Assembly (NCBI GenBank): GCA_963530515.1
Contig: CAUSEC010000026.1
Location: 18,651 to 82,650 of the forward strand
Origin: CBFFRJ01 sp963530515
Lineage (GTDB): Bacteria; Pseudomonadota; Gammaproteobacteria; Enterobacterales; Enterobacteriaceae
Length of the DNA stretch: 64,000 nt
Reading direction: 5' to 3'
In this document: positions 20,496 through 29,412 of the stretch, in pieces
How positions within the stretch are numbered: the first letter of the stretch is position 1
Layout of the letters: the number at the start of each line of letters is the position of its first letter
Made by a program: the position numbers and the translations under genes
Notes under the pieces: model-generated
Seen by the model: only the letters and a program-made list of their open reading frames with translations
Told to the model about the DNA's origin: nothing
Databases searched by the model: none

Positions 20496-20522
20496 ATGCC
20501 AGACAATCGTCTGGCATCTTCT
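20496..20522 (-). terminator. ispH operon terminator, next to the rihC ribosome site
   Basis: ATGCCAGAC (20496-20504) and GTCTGGCAT (20509-20517) make a 9-bp stem with a 4-base loop, then a T-run on the minus strand. The T-run is followed within two bases by the rihC GGAGG. Confidence 0.85.
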
Positions 20523-20543
20523 CATATCTGCGGGGCGAAAAAG

Positions 20544-21494
20544 TTACTCGACTTCGCGAACATCAACGCGCAGCTCTTTCGGCACTTCGAAAACAATGTT
20601 CTCTTCACGCCCTTCGAGCGGTATGGCTTCGCCGCCACCCAGTTCCTGCAGACGGGTAATGACGTTTTGCACCAGAATATCCGGCGCGGACGCCCCCGCG
20701 GTGACACCCACACATTTGATGTCTTTGACCCAGATTTCCTGGATGTCGGAGGCATCATCAATCAGGTAAGCAGATTTACCCATGCGCTGAGCCAGTTCCG
20801 CCAGGCGGTTTGAGTTGGAGGAGTTTTTCGATCCAACAACCAGCACCACTTCAGCCTGTGAGGCTAACGCGCGAACGGCTTCCTGACGGTTGGTGGTGGC
20901 GTAACAGATGTCGTCTTTACGCGGGCCGACGATTTTAGGAAAACGGCTGCGCAGCGCATCGATAACATCGGAAGTGTCGTCCACCGACAGCGTCGTCTGG
21001 GTCATGAACGAGAGCTTGCCAACATCTTTGATGTCCAGCGTCGACACATCTTCCGGTGACTCCACCAGATACATGCCGCCCTTCTCGTTGCTGTACTGGC
21101 CCATGGTGCCTTCCACTTCCGGGTGGCCTGCGTGGCCAATCAGAATAGCTTCTTCACCACGACGGCTGGCGCGCGCGACTTCCATATGCACCTTTGTCAC
21201 CAGCGGACAGGTGGCATCAAAAACGGTCAGGTCACGGCTTTTTGCTTCATTGCGCACCGCCTGAGAGACGCCATGCGCGGAGAAAATCAGGATTGAGCCA
21301 TCCGGCACTTCACTGATTTGCTCGATAAAAATGGCCCCGCGTTCGCGCAGGCTGTCGACCACGTAGCGGTTATGCACCACTTCATGGCGAACGTAAATCG
21401 GCGCGCCATAAATCTCCAGCGCGTTTTCAACAATGCTGATAGCACGGTCAACCCCGGCGCAAAAGCCGCGCGGGTTAGCCAACAGGATCTGCAT
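20544..21494 (-). CDS. ispH: HMBPP reductase IspH
   Basis: Iron-sulfur enzyme of the last methylerythritol phosphate step, turning HMBPP into IPP and DMAPP. 316 residues as in E. coli, with cluster cysteines at 12 (GFCAG), 96 (ATCPLV) and 197 (DICYAT), and catalytic Glu126 in HAGHPEVEGT. Last gene of the ribF-ileS-lspA-fkpB-ispH cluster. The fkpB frame overlaps its start by 20 bases. Confidence 0.98.
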   Translation of the reverse strand: MQILLANPRGFCAGVDRAISIVENALEIYGAPIYVRHEVVHNRYVVDSLRERGAIFIEQISEVPDGSILIFSAHGVSQAVRNEAKSRDLTVFDATCPLVTKVHMEVARASRRGEEAILIGHAGHPEVEGTMGQYSNEKGGMYLVESPEDVSTLDIKDVGKLSFMTQTTLSVDDTSDVIDALRSRFPKIVGPRKDDICYATTNRQEAVRALASQAEVVLVVGSKNSSNSNRLAELAQRMGKSAYLIDDASDIQEIWVKDIKCVGVTAGASAPDILVQNVITRLQELGGGEAIPLEGREENIVFEVPKELRVDVREVE

Positions 21495-21945
21495 TCAACC
21501 CCTCCAGTACTGGCTCAATCTCCAGTACTTCAACATCAAAATGTACGGTCTGGCCTGCAAGCGGATGGTTAAAATCAACGGTGATAGAGTCACCGTTCAC
21601 TTCACGGATAACGCCAGGCATTTCGCTGCCATCCATGGAGGTAAAGAGCATAATCGCGCCGATTTCCGGCTCGCCCGCATCCATAAAATCACGGCGGGAA
21701 AAATACTGAATCAGATCGGGCATCGGGGTGCCAAAAGCGGCATCAGGCTCCAGCGAAAACGCCTTTTTCTCGCCTTCTTTCAAGCCCAGCAGATGTTGTT
21801 CCAGCCCTTCAGAGAGCGATCCGTCTCCGAGGCGAAACAGTGCAGGTTTACCATTGTTGCGGGTTGACTCAGCGGTGGAGCCGTCTTCGAGCTTGAGCGT
21901 GAAGTGAACCAGCACCGCGCTATTACTCTGTATGGATTTTGACAT
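21475..21945 (-). CDS. fkpB: FKBP-type peptidyl-prolyl isomerase FkpB
   Basis: SlpA-like prolyl isomerase of 156 residues with an FKBP core interrupted by an insert-in-flap domain (about 65-130, from EPDAAFG through GVIREVNGDSITVDFNHPLAG). MSKSIQSNSAVLVHFTLKL is the conserved start; the frame is open for 147 more bases through a REP element, which is not coding. E. coli FkpB has 149 residues and stops before ispH. Here the tail is longer (EGLNADPVG) and overlaps ispH by 20 bases. Confidence 0.95.
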   Translation of the reverse strand: MSKSIQSNSAVLVHFTLKLEDGSTAESTRNNGKPALFRLGDGSLSEGLEQHLLGLKEGEKKAFSLEPDAAFGTPMPDLIQYFSRRDFMDAGEPEIGAIMLFTSMDGSEMPGVIREVNGDSITVDFNHPLAGQTVHFDVEVLEIEPVLEGLNADPVG

Positions 21946-21964
21946 GCAGGTTTGCTCACTTATT

Positions 21965-22021
21965 GGGCCTGATGGTGATGCGCTTATCAGGCCTCGAAAA
22001 CCTGATAAGCGCCATCCGGCA
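21965..22021. repeat. REP element between lspA and fkpB
   Basis: GCCTGATGGTGATGCG followed by CTTATCAGGCC, then CCTGATAAGCGCCATCCGGC in the opposite sense. This is an REP/BIME-type palindrome inside a same-direction gene cluster, 5 bases after the lspA stop. Confidence 0.8.
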
Positions 22022-22025
22022 ATGT

Positions 22026-22523
22026 TTACGCGGCTTTTTTCTCTCTGGAAGGCAAGAAGCCCTCCAGCACAATCAATGCAGCGCCAATACAAATGGCCGT
22101 ATCCGCAAGATTAAAGGTAGCAAAGTGCCAGTCGCCCATATAGAAATCGATCATATCGACGACAAAGCCATGCCACAGGCGATCGAACAGGTTGCCCAAC
22201 GCCCCACCAATGATCAGCGCATACGCGATGTTGTTCAGCTTCTGTGTGGCCTTAGAGCGGTACATCAGCACCGCCAGCACAACACAGATACCGATGGCGA
22301 TACCGGCAAAGAACCAACGCTGCCAGCCACCGCTATCGGCGAGGAAACTGAACGCCGCACCATAGTTACGCGCATAATGCAGATTAAGTGACGGGAACAG
22401 TGGCACCGTGTCCCCCAGAGCGAAGTTCTGGAGGATCAGGTACTTACTGCCCAGATCAATAATCAGCACGGCCACCACCAGCCATAGCCAGCGCAGCCCT
22501 GTTGAACAGACAGATTTACTCAT
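22026..22523 (-). CDS. lspA: Lipoprotein signal peptidase
   Basis: Signal peptidase II, 165 residues with four membrane segments. It cleaves prolipoprotein signal peptides after lipid attachment. The catalytic aspartates lie at 123 (FVVDMIDF) and 141 (FNLADTAI). The ileS stop and lspA start share a base (TGATG), so translation is coupled. Close to E. coli LspA throughout. Confidence 0.98.
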   Translation of the reverse strand: MSKSVCSTGLRWLWLVVAVLIIDLGSKYLILQNFALGDTVPLFPSLNLHYARNYGAAFSFLADSGGWQRWFFAGIAIGICVVLAVLMYRSKATQKLNNIAYALIIGGALGNLFDRLWHGFVVDMIDFYMGDWHFATFNLADTAICIGAALIVLEGFLPSREKKAA

Positions 22524-25339
22524 CAGGCAAACTTACGTTTTTCGCCGTCACCGGCAACGTTGCTGACACAGCGTCCGCAGATCTCTGCGTGTTCCGCCAC
22601 CTTGCCGACATCCTGAGTGTAGTGCCAGCAACGCGGGCACTTATCCCCTTCGGCTTTGCTTAACGCCACTTTCAGACCTTTGAGCAATTCACTCTGTTGG
22701 GCATCAGCGCAAGCAACCGCATAATCTTCAACTTTCGCACCGGAGGTCAACAGGACAAATCGTAATTCATCGCCCAGCGCCGTCAGCTTCGCCGCCAGTT
22801 CCGGTTCGGCATACAGCGTAACTGCTGCTTCAAGGGAGCCGCCGACTTTCTTGTCCGCGCGCGCCTGCTCGATCACCTTGTTCACTTCGCCACGCACTTT
22901 CAGCAGCTCGTCCCAGAAGGCATCGTTCATCGCTTCGGTGCTGGAGAGATCGAACAGACCTTCGTACCACTCGCCCGTGAACACATACTTCTCACGGTCG
23001 CCCGGCAGGTAGCCCCAGATTTCGTCCGCGGTGAAGGACATGATCGGCGCCATCCAGCGCACCAGCGCTTCTGCGATGTGGAACAGCGCGGTCTGGCAGC
23101 TACGACGCGCCACGCTGTCCGCCTTCGCGGTGTACTGGCGGTCTTTGATGATGTCGAGGTAGAACGAGCCCATCTCGATGGAGCAGAAGCGCATCAGGCG
23201 CTGCACCACTTCGTGGAAGTCGTAAGACTCATAGGCTTTCAGGATATCTTCCTGCGCCGCTTTCGCGCAGCCTACTGCCCAGCGGTCCAGCACCACCATC
23301 TCTTCCGGTTTCACCATGTCTTTTGCCGGATCGAACCCGTTCAGGTTCGCCAGCAGGAAGCGCGCGGTGTTACGGATACGACGATAGCTGTCGGCAGCAC
23401 GCTTGAGGATCTCATCCGAGACCGCCATTTCGCCGGTGTAATCGGTAGAAGCGACCCACAGGCGCAGAATGTCGGCACCCAGTTTGTTCATCACTTCCTG
23501 CGGCGACACGGTGTTGCCGATGGATTTGGACATTTTGCGACCCTGACCATCAACGGTGAAGCCGTGGGTCAGTACCTGACGGTAAGGCGCTTTGCCTTTC
23601 ATCGCGGTCGAAATCATCAGGGAAGACATGAACCAGCCGCGATGCTGGTCAGAACCTTCCAGATACATGTCAGCAGCGTGACCGGCGAATTCCGGGCGCA
23701 CATCAACAACGGAGGAGTGGGTTGAACCGGAGTCGAACCAGACGTCCAGCGTATCCGGCACTTTCTCGTAGTTATCCGCATCGTCACCGAGGATGTCGCA
23801 GGAATCGAGATCCCACCAGGCCTGAATGCCGTCAACTTCAACGCGTTTTGCTACGGCTTCCATCAGTTCCAGGGTGTTCGGGTGCAGTTCCTGCGTCTCT
23901 TTATGGACGAATAGAGACATCGGTACGCCCCAGGTACGCTGACGGGAGATACACCAGTCAGGGCGGTTAGCGACCATGGATTCGATACGCGCCTGGCCCC
24001 AGTCCGGGATCCACTGCACGCCTTTGATTTCTGAAAGAGACTGCGCGCGCAGACCTTTCTGATCCATGCTAACGAACCATTGCGGCGTGGCACGGAAGAT
24101 GATCGGTGACTTGTGACGCCAGCAGCACGGATAGCTGTGCTGCATTTTTTCGACATGCAGCAGCGCGCCGCTGTCGCGCAGCATGTTAACGATAATGTCG
24201 TTCGCTTTGAAAACGTTGATACCGTCCAGAGTCGGGTAAGTGCCTGGCAGATAAGCACCGTCCGGGCCAACCGGGTTGGCAATTTCCAGACCGTATTTCT
24301 GGCTGATGGTGTAGTCGTCCGGGCCGTGACCACCGGCGGTATGTACCGCACCGGTACCGGCGTCGAGGGTCACGTGATCGCCGAGGATCGCAGGCACATC
24401 GAAGTCCAGGAACGGGTGCTTAAAGCGCATCAGCTCCAGCTCAGCGCCTTTCACGGTACCCAGCACACTGTATTCGCTGATGTTCGCGCGTTTCAGTACG
24501 CTTTCCACCAGATCTTTCGCCAGAATGACGGCTTTGCCTTCAACCTGCACCAGCGCGTATTCAAACTCAGGAGAGAGAGAAATCGCGCGGTTAGCAGGCA
24601 GCGTCCACGGCGTGGTGGTCCAGATAACCAGCGCAATCGGGCCGTTTACGCTGGACACGCCAAATTTGGCTTTCACTGCATCCTGGTCGACGGCGTTGAA
24701 CGCCACATCGATGGACGGAGAGGTTTTGTCGTAATACTCCACTTCCGCTTCTGCCAGCGCAGAACGGCAGTCTACGCACCAGTGCACCGGCTTCGCGCCT
24801 TTGTGCAGGTGACCGTTGCCGATGATTTTGCCCAGCGCACGGATGATATTGGCTTCGGTTTTGAAATCCATGGTCAGGTATGGACGAGACCAGTCGCCCA
24901 GTACGCCCAGGCGGATAAAGTCCGCACGCTGGCCGTCAACCTGAGTCGCCGCGTATTCACGGCATTTGGCGCGGAATTCCGCGGCGGTAAATTTCTCACC
25001 CGGCTTACCGAATTCCTGCTCCACTTTCAGCTCGATCGGCAGACCGTGGCAGTCCCAGCCCGGAACGTAAGGCGAGTCATATCCTGCGAGTCCTTTGGAC
25101 TTCACAATAATGTCTTTCAGAATCTTGTTAACAGAGTGACCAATATGAATGCTGCCATTCGCATATGGAGGGCCATCATGCAGAATGAAGGTTTTTTTGC
25201 CTTTTTTGGCTGCACGAATGATGCCGTACAGGTCATCATCGGTCCAACGCGCCAGCATTCCCGGTTCGCGCTTGGCGAGATCGCCGCGCATCGGGAACCC
25301 TGTTTCCGGCAAATTCAGGGTTGATTTATAGTCACTCAT
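22523..25339 (-). CDS. ileS: Isoleucyl-tRNA synthetase
   Basis: Class I tRNA synthetase of 938 residues, the E. coli length. HIGH motif at 65-68 (NGSIHIGHSV), KMSKS loop near residue 602 (GRKMSKSIGN), an editing domain between them (TTPWTLPANRAISL), and a C-terminal zinc knuckle with CPRCW and CGRCV. It lies downstream of ribF by 45 bases and is coupled to lspA. Confidence 0.99.
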   Translation of the reverse strand: MSDYKSTLNLPETGFPMRGDLAKREPGMLARWTDDDLYGIIRAAKKGKKTFILHDGPPYANGSIHIGHSVNKILKDIIVKSKGLAGYDSPYVPGWDCHGLPIELKVEQEFGKPGEKFTAAEFRAKCREYAATQVDGQRADFIRLGVLGDWSRPYLTMDFKTEANIIRALGKIIGNGHLHKGAKPVHWCVDCRSALAEAEVEYYDKTSPSIDVAFNAVDQDAVKAKFGVSSVNGPIALVIWTTTPWTLPANRAISLSPEFEYALVQVEGKAVILAKDLVESVLKRANISEYSVLGTVKGAELELMRFKHPFLDFDVPAILGDHVTLDAGTGAVHTAGGHGPDDYTISQKYGLEIANPVGPDGAYLPGTYPTLDGINVFKANDIIVNMLRDSGALLHVEKMQHSYPCCWRHKSPIIFRATPQWFVSMDQKGLRAQSLSEIKGVQWIPDWGQARIESMVANRPDWCISRQRTWGVPMSLFVHKETQELHPNTLELMEAVAKRVEVDGIQAWWDLDSCDILGDDADNYEKVPDTLDVWFDSGSTHSSVVDVRPEFAGHAADMYLEGSDQHRGWFMSSLMISTAMKGKAPYRQVLTHGFTVDGQGRKMSKSIGNTVSPQEVMNKLGADILRLWVASTDYTGEMAVSDEILKRAADSYRRIRNTARFLLANLNGFDPAKDMVKPEEMVVLDRWAVGCAKAAQEDILKAYESYDFHEVVQRLMRFCSIEMGSFYLDIIKDRQYTAKADSVARRSCQTALFHIAEALVRWMAPIMSFTADEIWGYLPGDREKYVFTGEWYEGLFDLSSTEAMNDAFWDELLKVRGEVNKVIEQARADKKVGGSLEAAVTLYAEPELAAKLTALGDELRFVLLTSGAKVEDYAVACADAQQSELLKGLKVALSKAEGDKCPRCWHYTQDVGKVAEHAEICGRCVSNVAGDGEKRKFA

Positions 25340-25384
25340 CAGATTCTCGGTTCCGTATTTATCACGTAGGCAGTTAAGCCGGGT

Positions 25385-26311
25385 TCAAAGCCCAAAAAAC
25401 TCGCGGGCCGTCAATTCATCTCGCGCAATTTGCGCTTTTAGTTCATCCAGCGAACCAAATCGCTGCTCGTTGCGTATTTTTTTACGCAGTATCACATCTA
25501 TATGGCGACCATAGAGGTCCATTACAACGTCCAGCAGGTGCACTTCTAACTGTTGACGCACACCGGCGACGGTCGGACGCGTGCCAATGTTGGCGACGCC
25601 GTAGAACGGCTTATCGCCCAGTCCTGCTACTTCCACCGCATACACCCCTTTAACCGGGGAAACCTGACGACGCAGCGGTATATTCGCCGTCGGGAAGCCT
25701 ATCGTGCGGCCCAGCGCATCGCCATGAACCACGCGGCCAGAGATAGTGAACGGATGCCCCAGCAGGGTTTCTGCCGTGTCCAGGTCATCATTAGCCAGCG
25801 CCTGACGCACCGCCGTGCTGCTGACGCGTACGCCGCCTTCGCAGAAGGTCATCGCGCTGGTGACGTCAAATCCATACTCCAGACCAGCCTTCTGTAATAG
25901 CAAGAAATCGCCCTGACGACCAGCGCCAAAGCGGAAATCATCACCCACGGCGAGAAACTGTACGCCAAGACGCTTAACCAGCAGGTCGCTGACGAAATTT
26001 TGTGCTGTCAGCGCGGCAAAGCGACGATCGAAACGTAAACACAATACATAGTCCACGCCGGACTCCGCCAGATAGCGCAATTTCTCGCGCAGGCGAGTGA
26101 GTCGGGCGGGAGATTTATCGCCCGCGAACAGCTCCAGCGGCTGCGGCTCGAAAATCATCACTACAACGGGCAGGCCGCGGGCCTCCCCTTCTTTACGCAA
26201 TCCCTGCAACAGCGCCTGATGACCACGATGCACGCCGTCGAAATTACCAATAGTCAGCACGCACCCGTGTGGCGCGCTGCTGAGATTATGTATGCCGCGT
26301 ATCAGCTTCAT
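25385..26311 (-). CDS. ribF: Bifunctional riboflavin kinase/FAD synthetase
   Basis: Makes FMN from riboflavin and ATP, then FAD. The N-terminal adenylyltransferase motif GNFDGVHRGH is at residues 22-31, and the C-terminal kinase motif GRTIGFPTANI at about 201-211. 308 residues, a few shorter at the C-terminus than E. coli RibF (313). First gene of the ribF-ileS-lspA-fkpB-ispH cluster and divergent from rpsT. Confidence 0.98.
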   Translation of the reverse strand: MKLIRGIHNLSSAPHGCVLTIGNFDGVHRGHQALLQGLRKEGEARGLPVVVMIFEPQPLELFAGDKSPARLTRLREKLRYLAESGVDYVLCLRFDRRFAALTAQNFVSDLLVKRLGVQFLAVGDDFRFGAGRQGDFLLLQKAGLEYGFDVTSAMTFCEGGVRVSSTAVRQALANDDLDTAETLLGHPFTISGRVVHGDALGRTIGFPTANIPLRRQVSPVKGVYAVEVAGLGDKPFYGVANIGTRPTVAGVRQQLEVHLLDVVMDLYGRHIDVILRKKIRNEQRFGSLDELKAQIARDELTAREFFGL

Positions 26312-26637
26312 GTCTGGCTCAAAACAGTGAAAATCGTCGGATTATACCTTGTACAACGTGCGACGTTAACCGACGATTGCCTGAAGCTGCCAGAAAGGGG
26401 AAGGATTTCATCAAGCTGGCCCCTGCTGGCATGAAAAACTGGGCGAGTACGTGATTTTTATCGTTGAAAAGCTGTATTCGTTGCAAGCAAGCTGGTAGAA
26501 TCCTGCGCCATCACTACGTAACGAGCGTTGTATTTTAACGGCGCTTATTTGCACAAATCCATTGACAAAAGAAGGCTAAGAGGGCATATTCCTCGGCCTT
26601 TGAATTGTCCATATAGATCATATTTGGGAGTTGGACC
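26312..26637 (+). promoter_or_regulatory. ribF-rpsT intergenic region with rpsT promoters
   Basis: 326 bp without a convincing gene. Two promoters for rpsT are visible: an upstream -10 TAGAAT at 26496-26501, and a downstream -35 TTGACA at 26562-26567 with -10 CATATT at 26585-26590 (17-bp spacer). Both match the positions of the two E. coli rpsT promoters. The small yaaY frame annotated here in E. coli was not recognised. Confidence 0.75.
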
Positions 26638-26901
26638 TTGGCTAATATCAAATCAGCTAAGAAGCGCGCCGTTCAGTCTGAAAAGGCTCGCAAACACAAC
26701 GCAAGCCGTCGCTCTATGATGCGTACTTTCATCAAGAAAGTGTACGCTGCGATTGAAGCTGGCGACAAAGCTGCTGCACAGAAAGCATTTGACGATATGC
26801 AACCGATCGTGGATCGCCAGGCCGCTAAAGGTCTGATCCACAAAAACAAAGCTGCACGTCATAAAGCTAACCTGACCGCACAGATCAGCAAACTGGCTTA
26901 A
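26638..26901 (+). CDS. rpsT: 30S ribosomal protein S20
   Basis: S20 of 87 residues, lysine- and alanine-rich, from the body of the small ribosomal subunit. The start codon is TTG, as in E. coli rpsT, preceded by GGGAG. In E. coli the weak start is part of autogenous translational control, so the same is likely. A strong terminator follows. Confidence 0.99.
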   Translation: MANIKSAKKRAVQSEKARKHNASRRSMMRTFIKKVYAAIEAGDKAAAQKAFDDMQPIVDRQAAKGLIHKNKAARHKANLTAQISKLA

Positions 26902-26929
26902 TCACCCGCTTGTTGTGCTTTGTGAAAAG

Positions 26930-26952
26930 AACCCGCTAACGCGGGTTTTTTT
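26930..26952 (+). terminator. rpsT terminator
   Basis: AACCCGC and GCGGGTT with a TAAC loop followed by a T-run. The T-run touches the stop codon of the convergent ArsR gene, and the stem may serve both directions. Confidence 0.9.
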
Positions 26953-27667
26953 ATGTCTGCTGTTCGTCACCGATAGCGAATAGTACCTGTAATCCCCTCA
27001 GCCCTTGCGCAGTGAACGTCACTTCCCGAAAGCCCGGCGTCCGCTGAATCCATCCTTTCTGTTCAAAATACAGCAGCAAAAGCGCCCCTGCATGTCCACC
27101 AAGATGAAAACGCCTTTCGCTCCAGTCGAGGCACGCGCAACAGCGTTTGCGAGTGGTCTTTCCTGACACAGGCATACCCATGCGGGCAAAGAAAGCTATG
27201 CCCTCCTCCGTCAGTGCGCTGCCATCCTCCGTTATCCAGTTTTTCTCCCGCAGGGCATCGAAGATGTTGACGGCCAGTTCACCCGCCAGATGATCGTAAC
27301 AGGTGCGCGCCCGTCTTAAGGCGGTGGGCGTGCGGGTCGCAGGTGGATTCACCCGTCGCCATGACACGCCCATCATTCGTTCGATGAGCTCTGCAATGTC
27401 CTGACCTGCAAGGCGAAAGTAGCGATGGCGGCCCTGGCTCAGGCAGTTAATCAACTGGCTGGACAGGAGCTTATTAAGATGGGCACTGGCCGTTGAGGCG
27501 GAAACACCTGCGACAGTACTGAGTTCCGTGGCGGTCCAGGCGCGCCCGTCCATGAGCGCGCAGAGCATTTTTACCCGTGAAGGGTCAGACATTGCCGCAG
27601 CGACGGCTGAGACGGAACGTTCGAGGGCGTCATCGTCGACAAACGGTTCAGGATGGTTCGCTGTCAT
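26951..27667 (-). CDS. ArsR-family regulator with C-terminal cysteine motif
   Basis: Winged-helix regulator of 238 residues. Helix-turn-helix at about 45-75 (TATELSTVAGVSASTASAHL). The C-terminal segment CCACLDWSERRFHLGGHAGA is found in a subgroup of ArsR-like proteins, and the cysteines may sense metal or thiol chemistry, though that is not proven. The ATG at 27667 follows GGGAG; a GTG 33 bases upstream is possible. It overlaps the ACT-domain gene by 20 bases and is the last gene of a three-gene operon not present here in K-12. Confidence 0.85.
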   Translation of the reverse strand: MTANHPEPFVDDDALERSVSAVAAAMSDPSRVKMLCALMDGRAWTATELSTVAGVSASTASAHLNKLLSSQLINCLSQGRHRYFRLAGQDIAELIERMMGVSWRRVNPPATRTPTALRRARTCYDHLAGELAVNIFDALREKNWITEDGSALTEEGIAFFARMGMPVSGKTTRKRCCACLDWSERRFHLGGHAGALLLLYFEQKGWIQRTPGFREVTFTAQGLRGLQVLFAIGDEQQT

Positions 27668-28055
27668 GGGCAGGTATCTCCCAGGGTTCGGTAGCCTCAC
27701 TGGCGGCGGCCGGATTGTCCGTCACCAGAATGAGCTGATTCGCATGGTCACTGTACTGTACCAGGATATTCACACCGCGTAACGCCAGCGCTGTGGCAAT
27801 CTCGCCCAGTTCACCGGGTCGTTCCTGCTTGAGCTTACGAATGAGGGGCTGCGACACATTGCAAACGTTAAATCCCGCCGCCTCCAGCACCACCTGCGCC
27901 CGCAAACCTTCTTCAACGAGAAAATGCGCGTGCGCGTCGTGTCCAATGGTAAAAACGCCGCCGCCCTCCAGGCCAATGCCATGACTGCCCAGTGTCTTAC
28001 CCAGTCTTGCCAGTTCGCCCGGTACATTTTTGAGGATAACGTGAATATCGAACAT
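27648..28055 (-). CDS. ACT-domain protein
   Basis: Protein of 135 residues with two ACT-like halves: MFDIHVILKNVPGELARLGK at the start and KQERPGELGEIATALALRGV at about 79-98. ACT domains bind small ligands, often amino acids, so this may be a sensory partner of the ArsR-like regulator. Start at 28055 after AAGG; the longer open frame upstream overlaps the monooxygenase gene and is not used. Overlap of 20 bases with the regulator points to coupled translation. Function otherwise unknown. Confidence 0.8.
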   Translation of the reverse strand: MFDIHVILKNVPGELARLGKTLGSHGIGLEGGGVFTIGHDAHAHFLVEEGLRAQVVLEAAGFNVCNVSQPLIRKLKQERPGELGEIATALALRGVNILVQYSDHANQLILVTDNPAAASEATEPWEIPAHDSEPS

Positions 28056-28059
28056 CGCC

Positions 28060-28371
28060 TTACCCCCGGTCTTCTGACGAATATTCCCGTTCAAGACGGG
28101 CAATACGGATACGATAATACGAGAAGATGTCTTCACGCCCTTCCGCCTGCGCGGCACGGTGGAAATGGTTTTTCTTCCATGCCTCAACAGACGCCTCATC
28201 GCGCCACCAGGATAAAGAGAGGATTTTGCCCGGTGAAGTAAGGCTCTGAAAACGCTCAATGTCAATAAAGCCATCGATGTCGCTCAGCAATGGCTTAAGC
28301 TGCGCGGCGAGTTCCAGATAACGCGCCTGCTTTTCAGCAACCGCTTGCGCTTCAAAAAGTACTGCAATCAT
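28060..28371 (-). CDS. Antibiotic biosynthesis monooxygenase (ABM) domain protein
   Basis: Protein of 103 residues, one ABM/YgiN-type ferredoxin-like barrel. Typical segments: IAVLFEAQAVAEKQARYLEL, and ILSLSWWRDEASVEAWKKNHFHRAAQ near residues 50-75. Such proteins are small dimeric oxygenases or heme/quinone-related enzymes; the substrate is unknown. First gene of an operon with the ACT protein (4 bases away) and the ArsR-like regulator. Confidence 0.8.
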   Translation of the reverse strand: MIAVLFEAQAVAEKQARYLELAAQLKPLLSDIDGFIDIERFQSLTSPGKILSLSWWRDEASVEAWKKNHFHRAAQAEGREDIFSYYRIRIARLEREYSSEDRG

Positions 28372-28458
28372 GATTTATCACCTCTGTGAGTTAACGGTGA
28401 TAAATGTACGGTACTGAAAATCCGTTGCTTCGTCGCTCAGCGAAATGTGCAGTGAACG

Positions 28459-29352
28459 TCAGTTACCATGAAACAGCGAGGAGTAATCGCGGTTACAGAT
28501 ACGCTGTACGGCCGGATGCTGGATCATGCGTTCGGCGAAAATGGCGTGGTACTCTTCCATCACATTGTCTATTCGCCCCACCTCCAGCATGCTGTCGTCG
28601 GCATAAAAGTCCTGCGCGTACAGCGTGGGGGCAACAAAAATAGCATTGTGCGCCACGCCAAAGGATTTCATCAATGCGGCGTCATCAAACTCGCCAAGGA
28701 TCTCAACGTTGAGCCCCTGAGAGTTAAACCAGTTGAGCAGCTTGCGTCCGAGCATGGAACGGCGACCAGGCACGAGCAACCGTCGCTCTTCAAGACAGGC
28801 CGGGAAGGGTTTACTCAGCGCGGGTTTCTGGCACCAGAAACTGACGCTGCACTCGCCGATTTTTACAGAGAACAGTCCTTCCTGATGGGTCGAATCAATC
28901 GGGCAATCTGAGATGATCATGTCGAGCTTATGTTGGCTGAGTTGTTCCAGCAGCATTTCATGCGTGGATTCAAAACAGCGTAAATGGATAGGCTCGCCAT
29001 CCTGCACGGCGGCATCAAGAACACCGCTGACCAGCGTTTTCGATAACGCGTCCGCGACCCCCACATCGAAGAGAAGATGCGACTCTTTGCGGTAATTCAC
29101 GATATCGAGCATTTCCTGGCTCAGCGTGAACATTTTGTCCGCATAGCGAAATACCAGTTCCCCAAGCTCAGTAGGCTCCAGCCCACGCCCCTTGCGCTTA
29201 AAGAGCTTGCCCTGTAACCGTTCTTCCAGCGATTTGATCTGTCCGGTAATGGTCTGAGGCGTGAGAAATAACACATCCGCCGCCCCCACAACCGAACCTT
29301 CACGGTAGACGTGCCAGAAATAGTACAGGTGGTTGTAATTAATGTTCGACAT
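28459..29352 (-). CDS. nhaR: Transcriptional activator NhaR
   Basis: LysR-type activator of nhaA that responds to sodium, 297 residues. N-terminal helix-turn-helix YYFWHVYREGSVVGAADVLF at about 10-30. The start MSNINYNHLYYF at 29352 fits the E. coli N-terminus; the frame is open 42 bases further up. It follows nhaA after 60 bases, giving an nhaAR operon as in E. coli. Confidence 0.96.
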   Translation of the reverse strand: MSNINYNHLYYFWHVYREGSVVGAADVLFLTPQTITGQIKSLEERLQGKLFKRKGRGLEPTELGELVFRYADKMFTLSQEMLDIVNYRKESHLLFDVGVADALSKTLVSGVLDAAVQDGEPIHLRCFESTHEMLLEQLSQHKLDMIISDCPIDSTHQEGLFSVKIGECSVSFWCQKPALSKPFPACLEERRLLVPGRRSMLGRKLLNWFNSQGLNVEILGEFDDAALMKSFGVAHNAIFVAPTLYAQDFYADDSMLEVGRIDNVMEEYHAIFAERMIQHPAVQRICNRDYSSLFHGN

Positions 29353-29412
29353 CGTCTCTTCGCTCCCTGAGTGATGTGACGGGAAGGCAATCACTCGCCT
29401 TCCCGATTGATG

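Noticed and set aside
24113..25324. 403-codon open frame on the plus strand opposite ileS
   Set aside because: Antisense shadow of the intact ileS gene; no family resemblance.
26219..26434. 71-codon plus-strand frame near the ribF-rpsT gap considered as yaaY
   Set aside because: It overlaps the ribF start region and does not resemble E. coli YaaY; no ribosome site.
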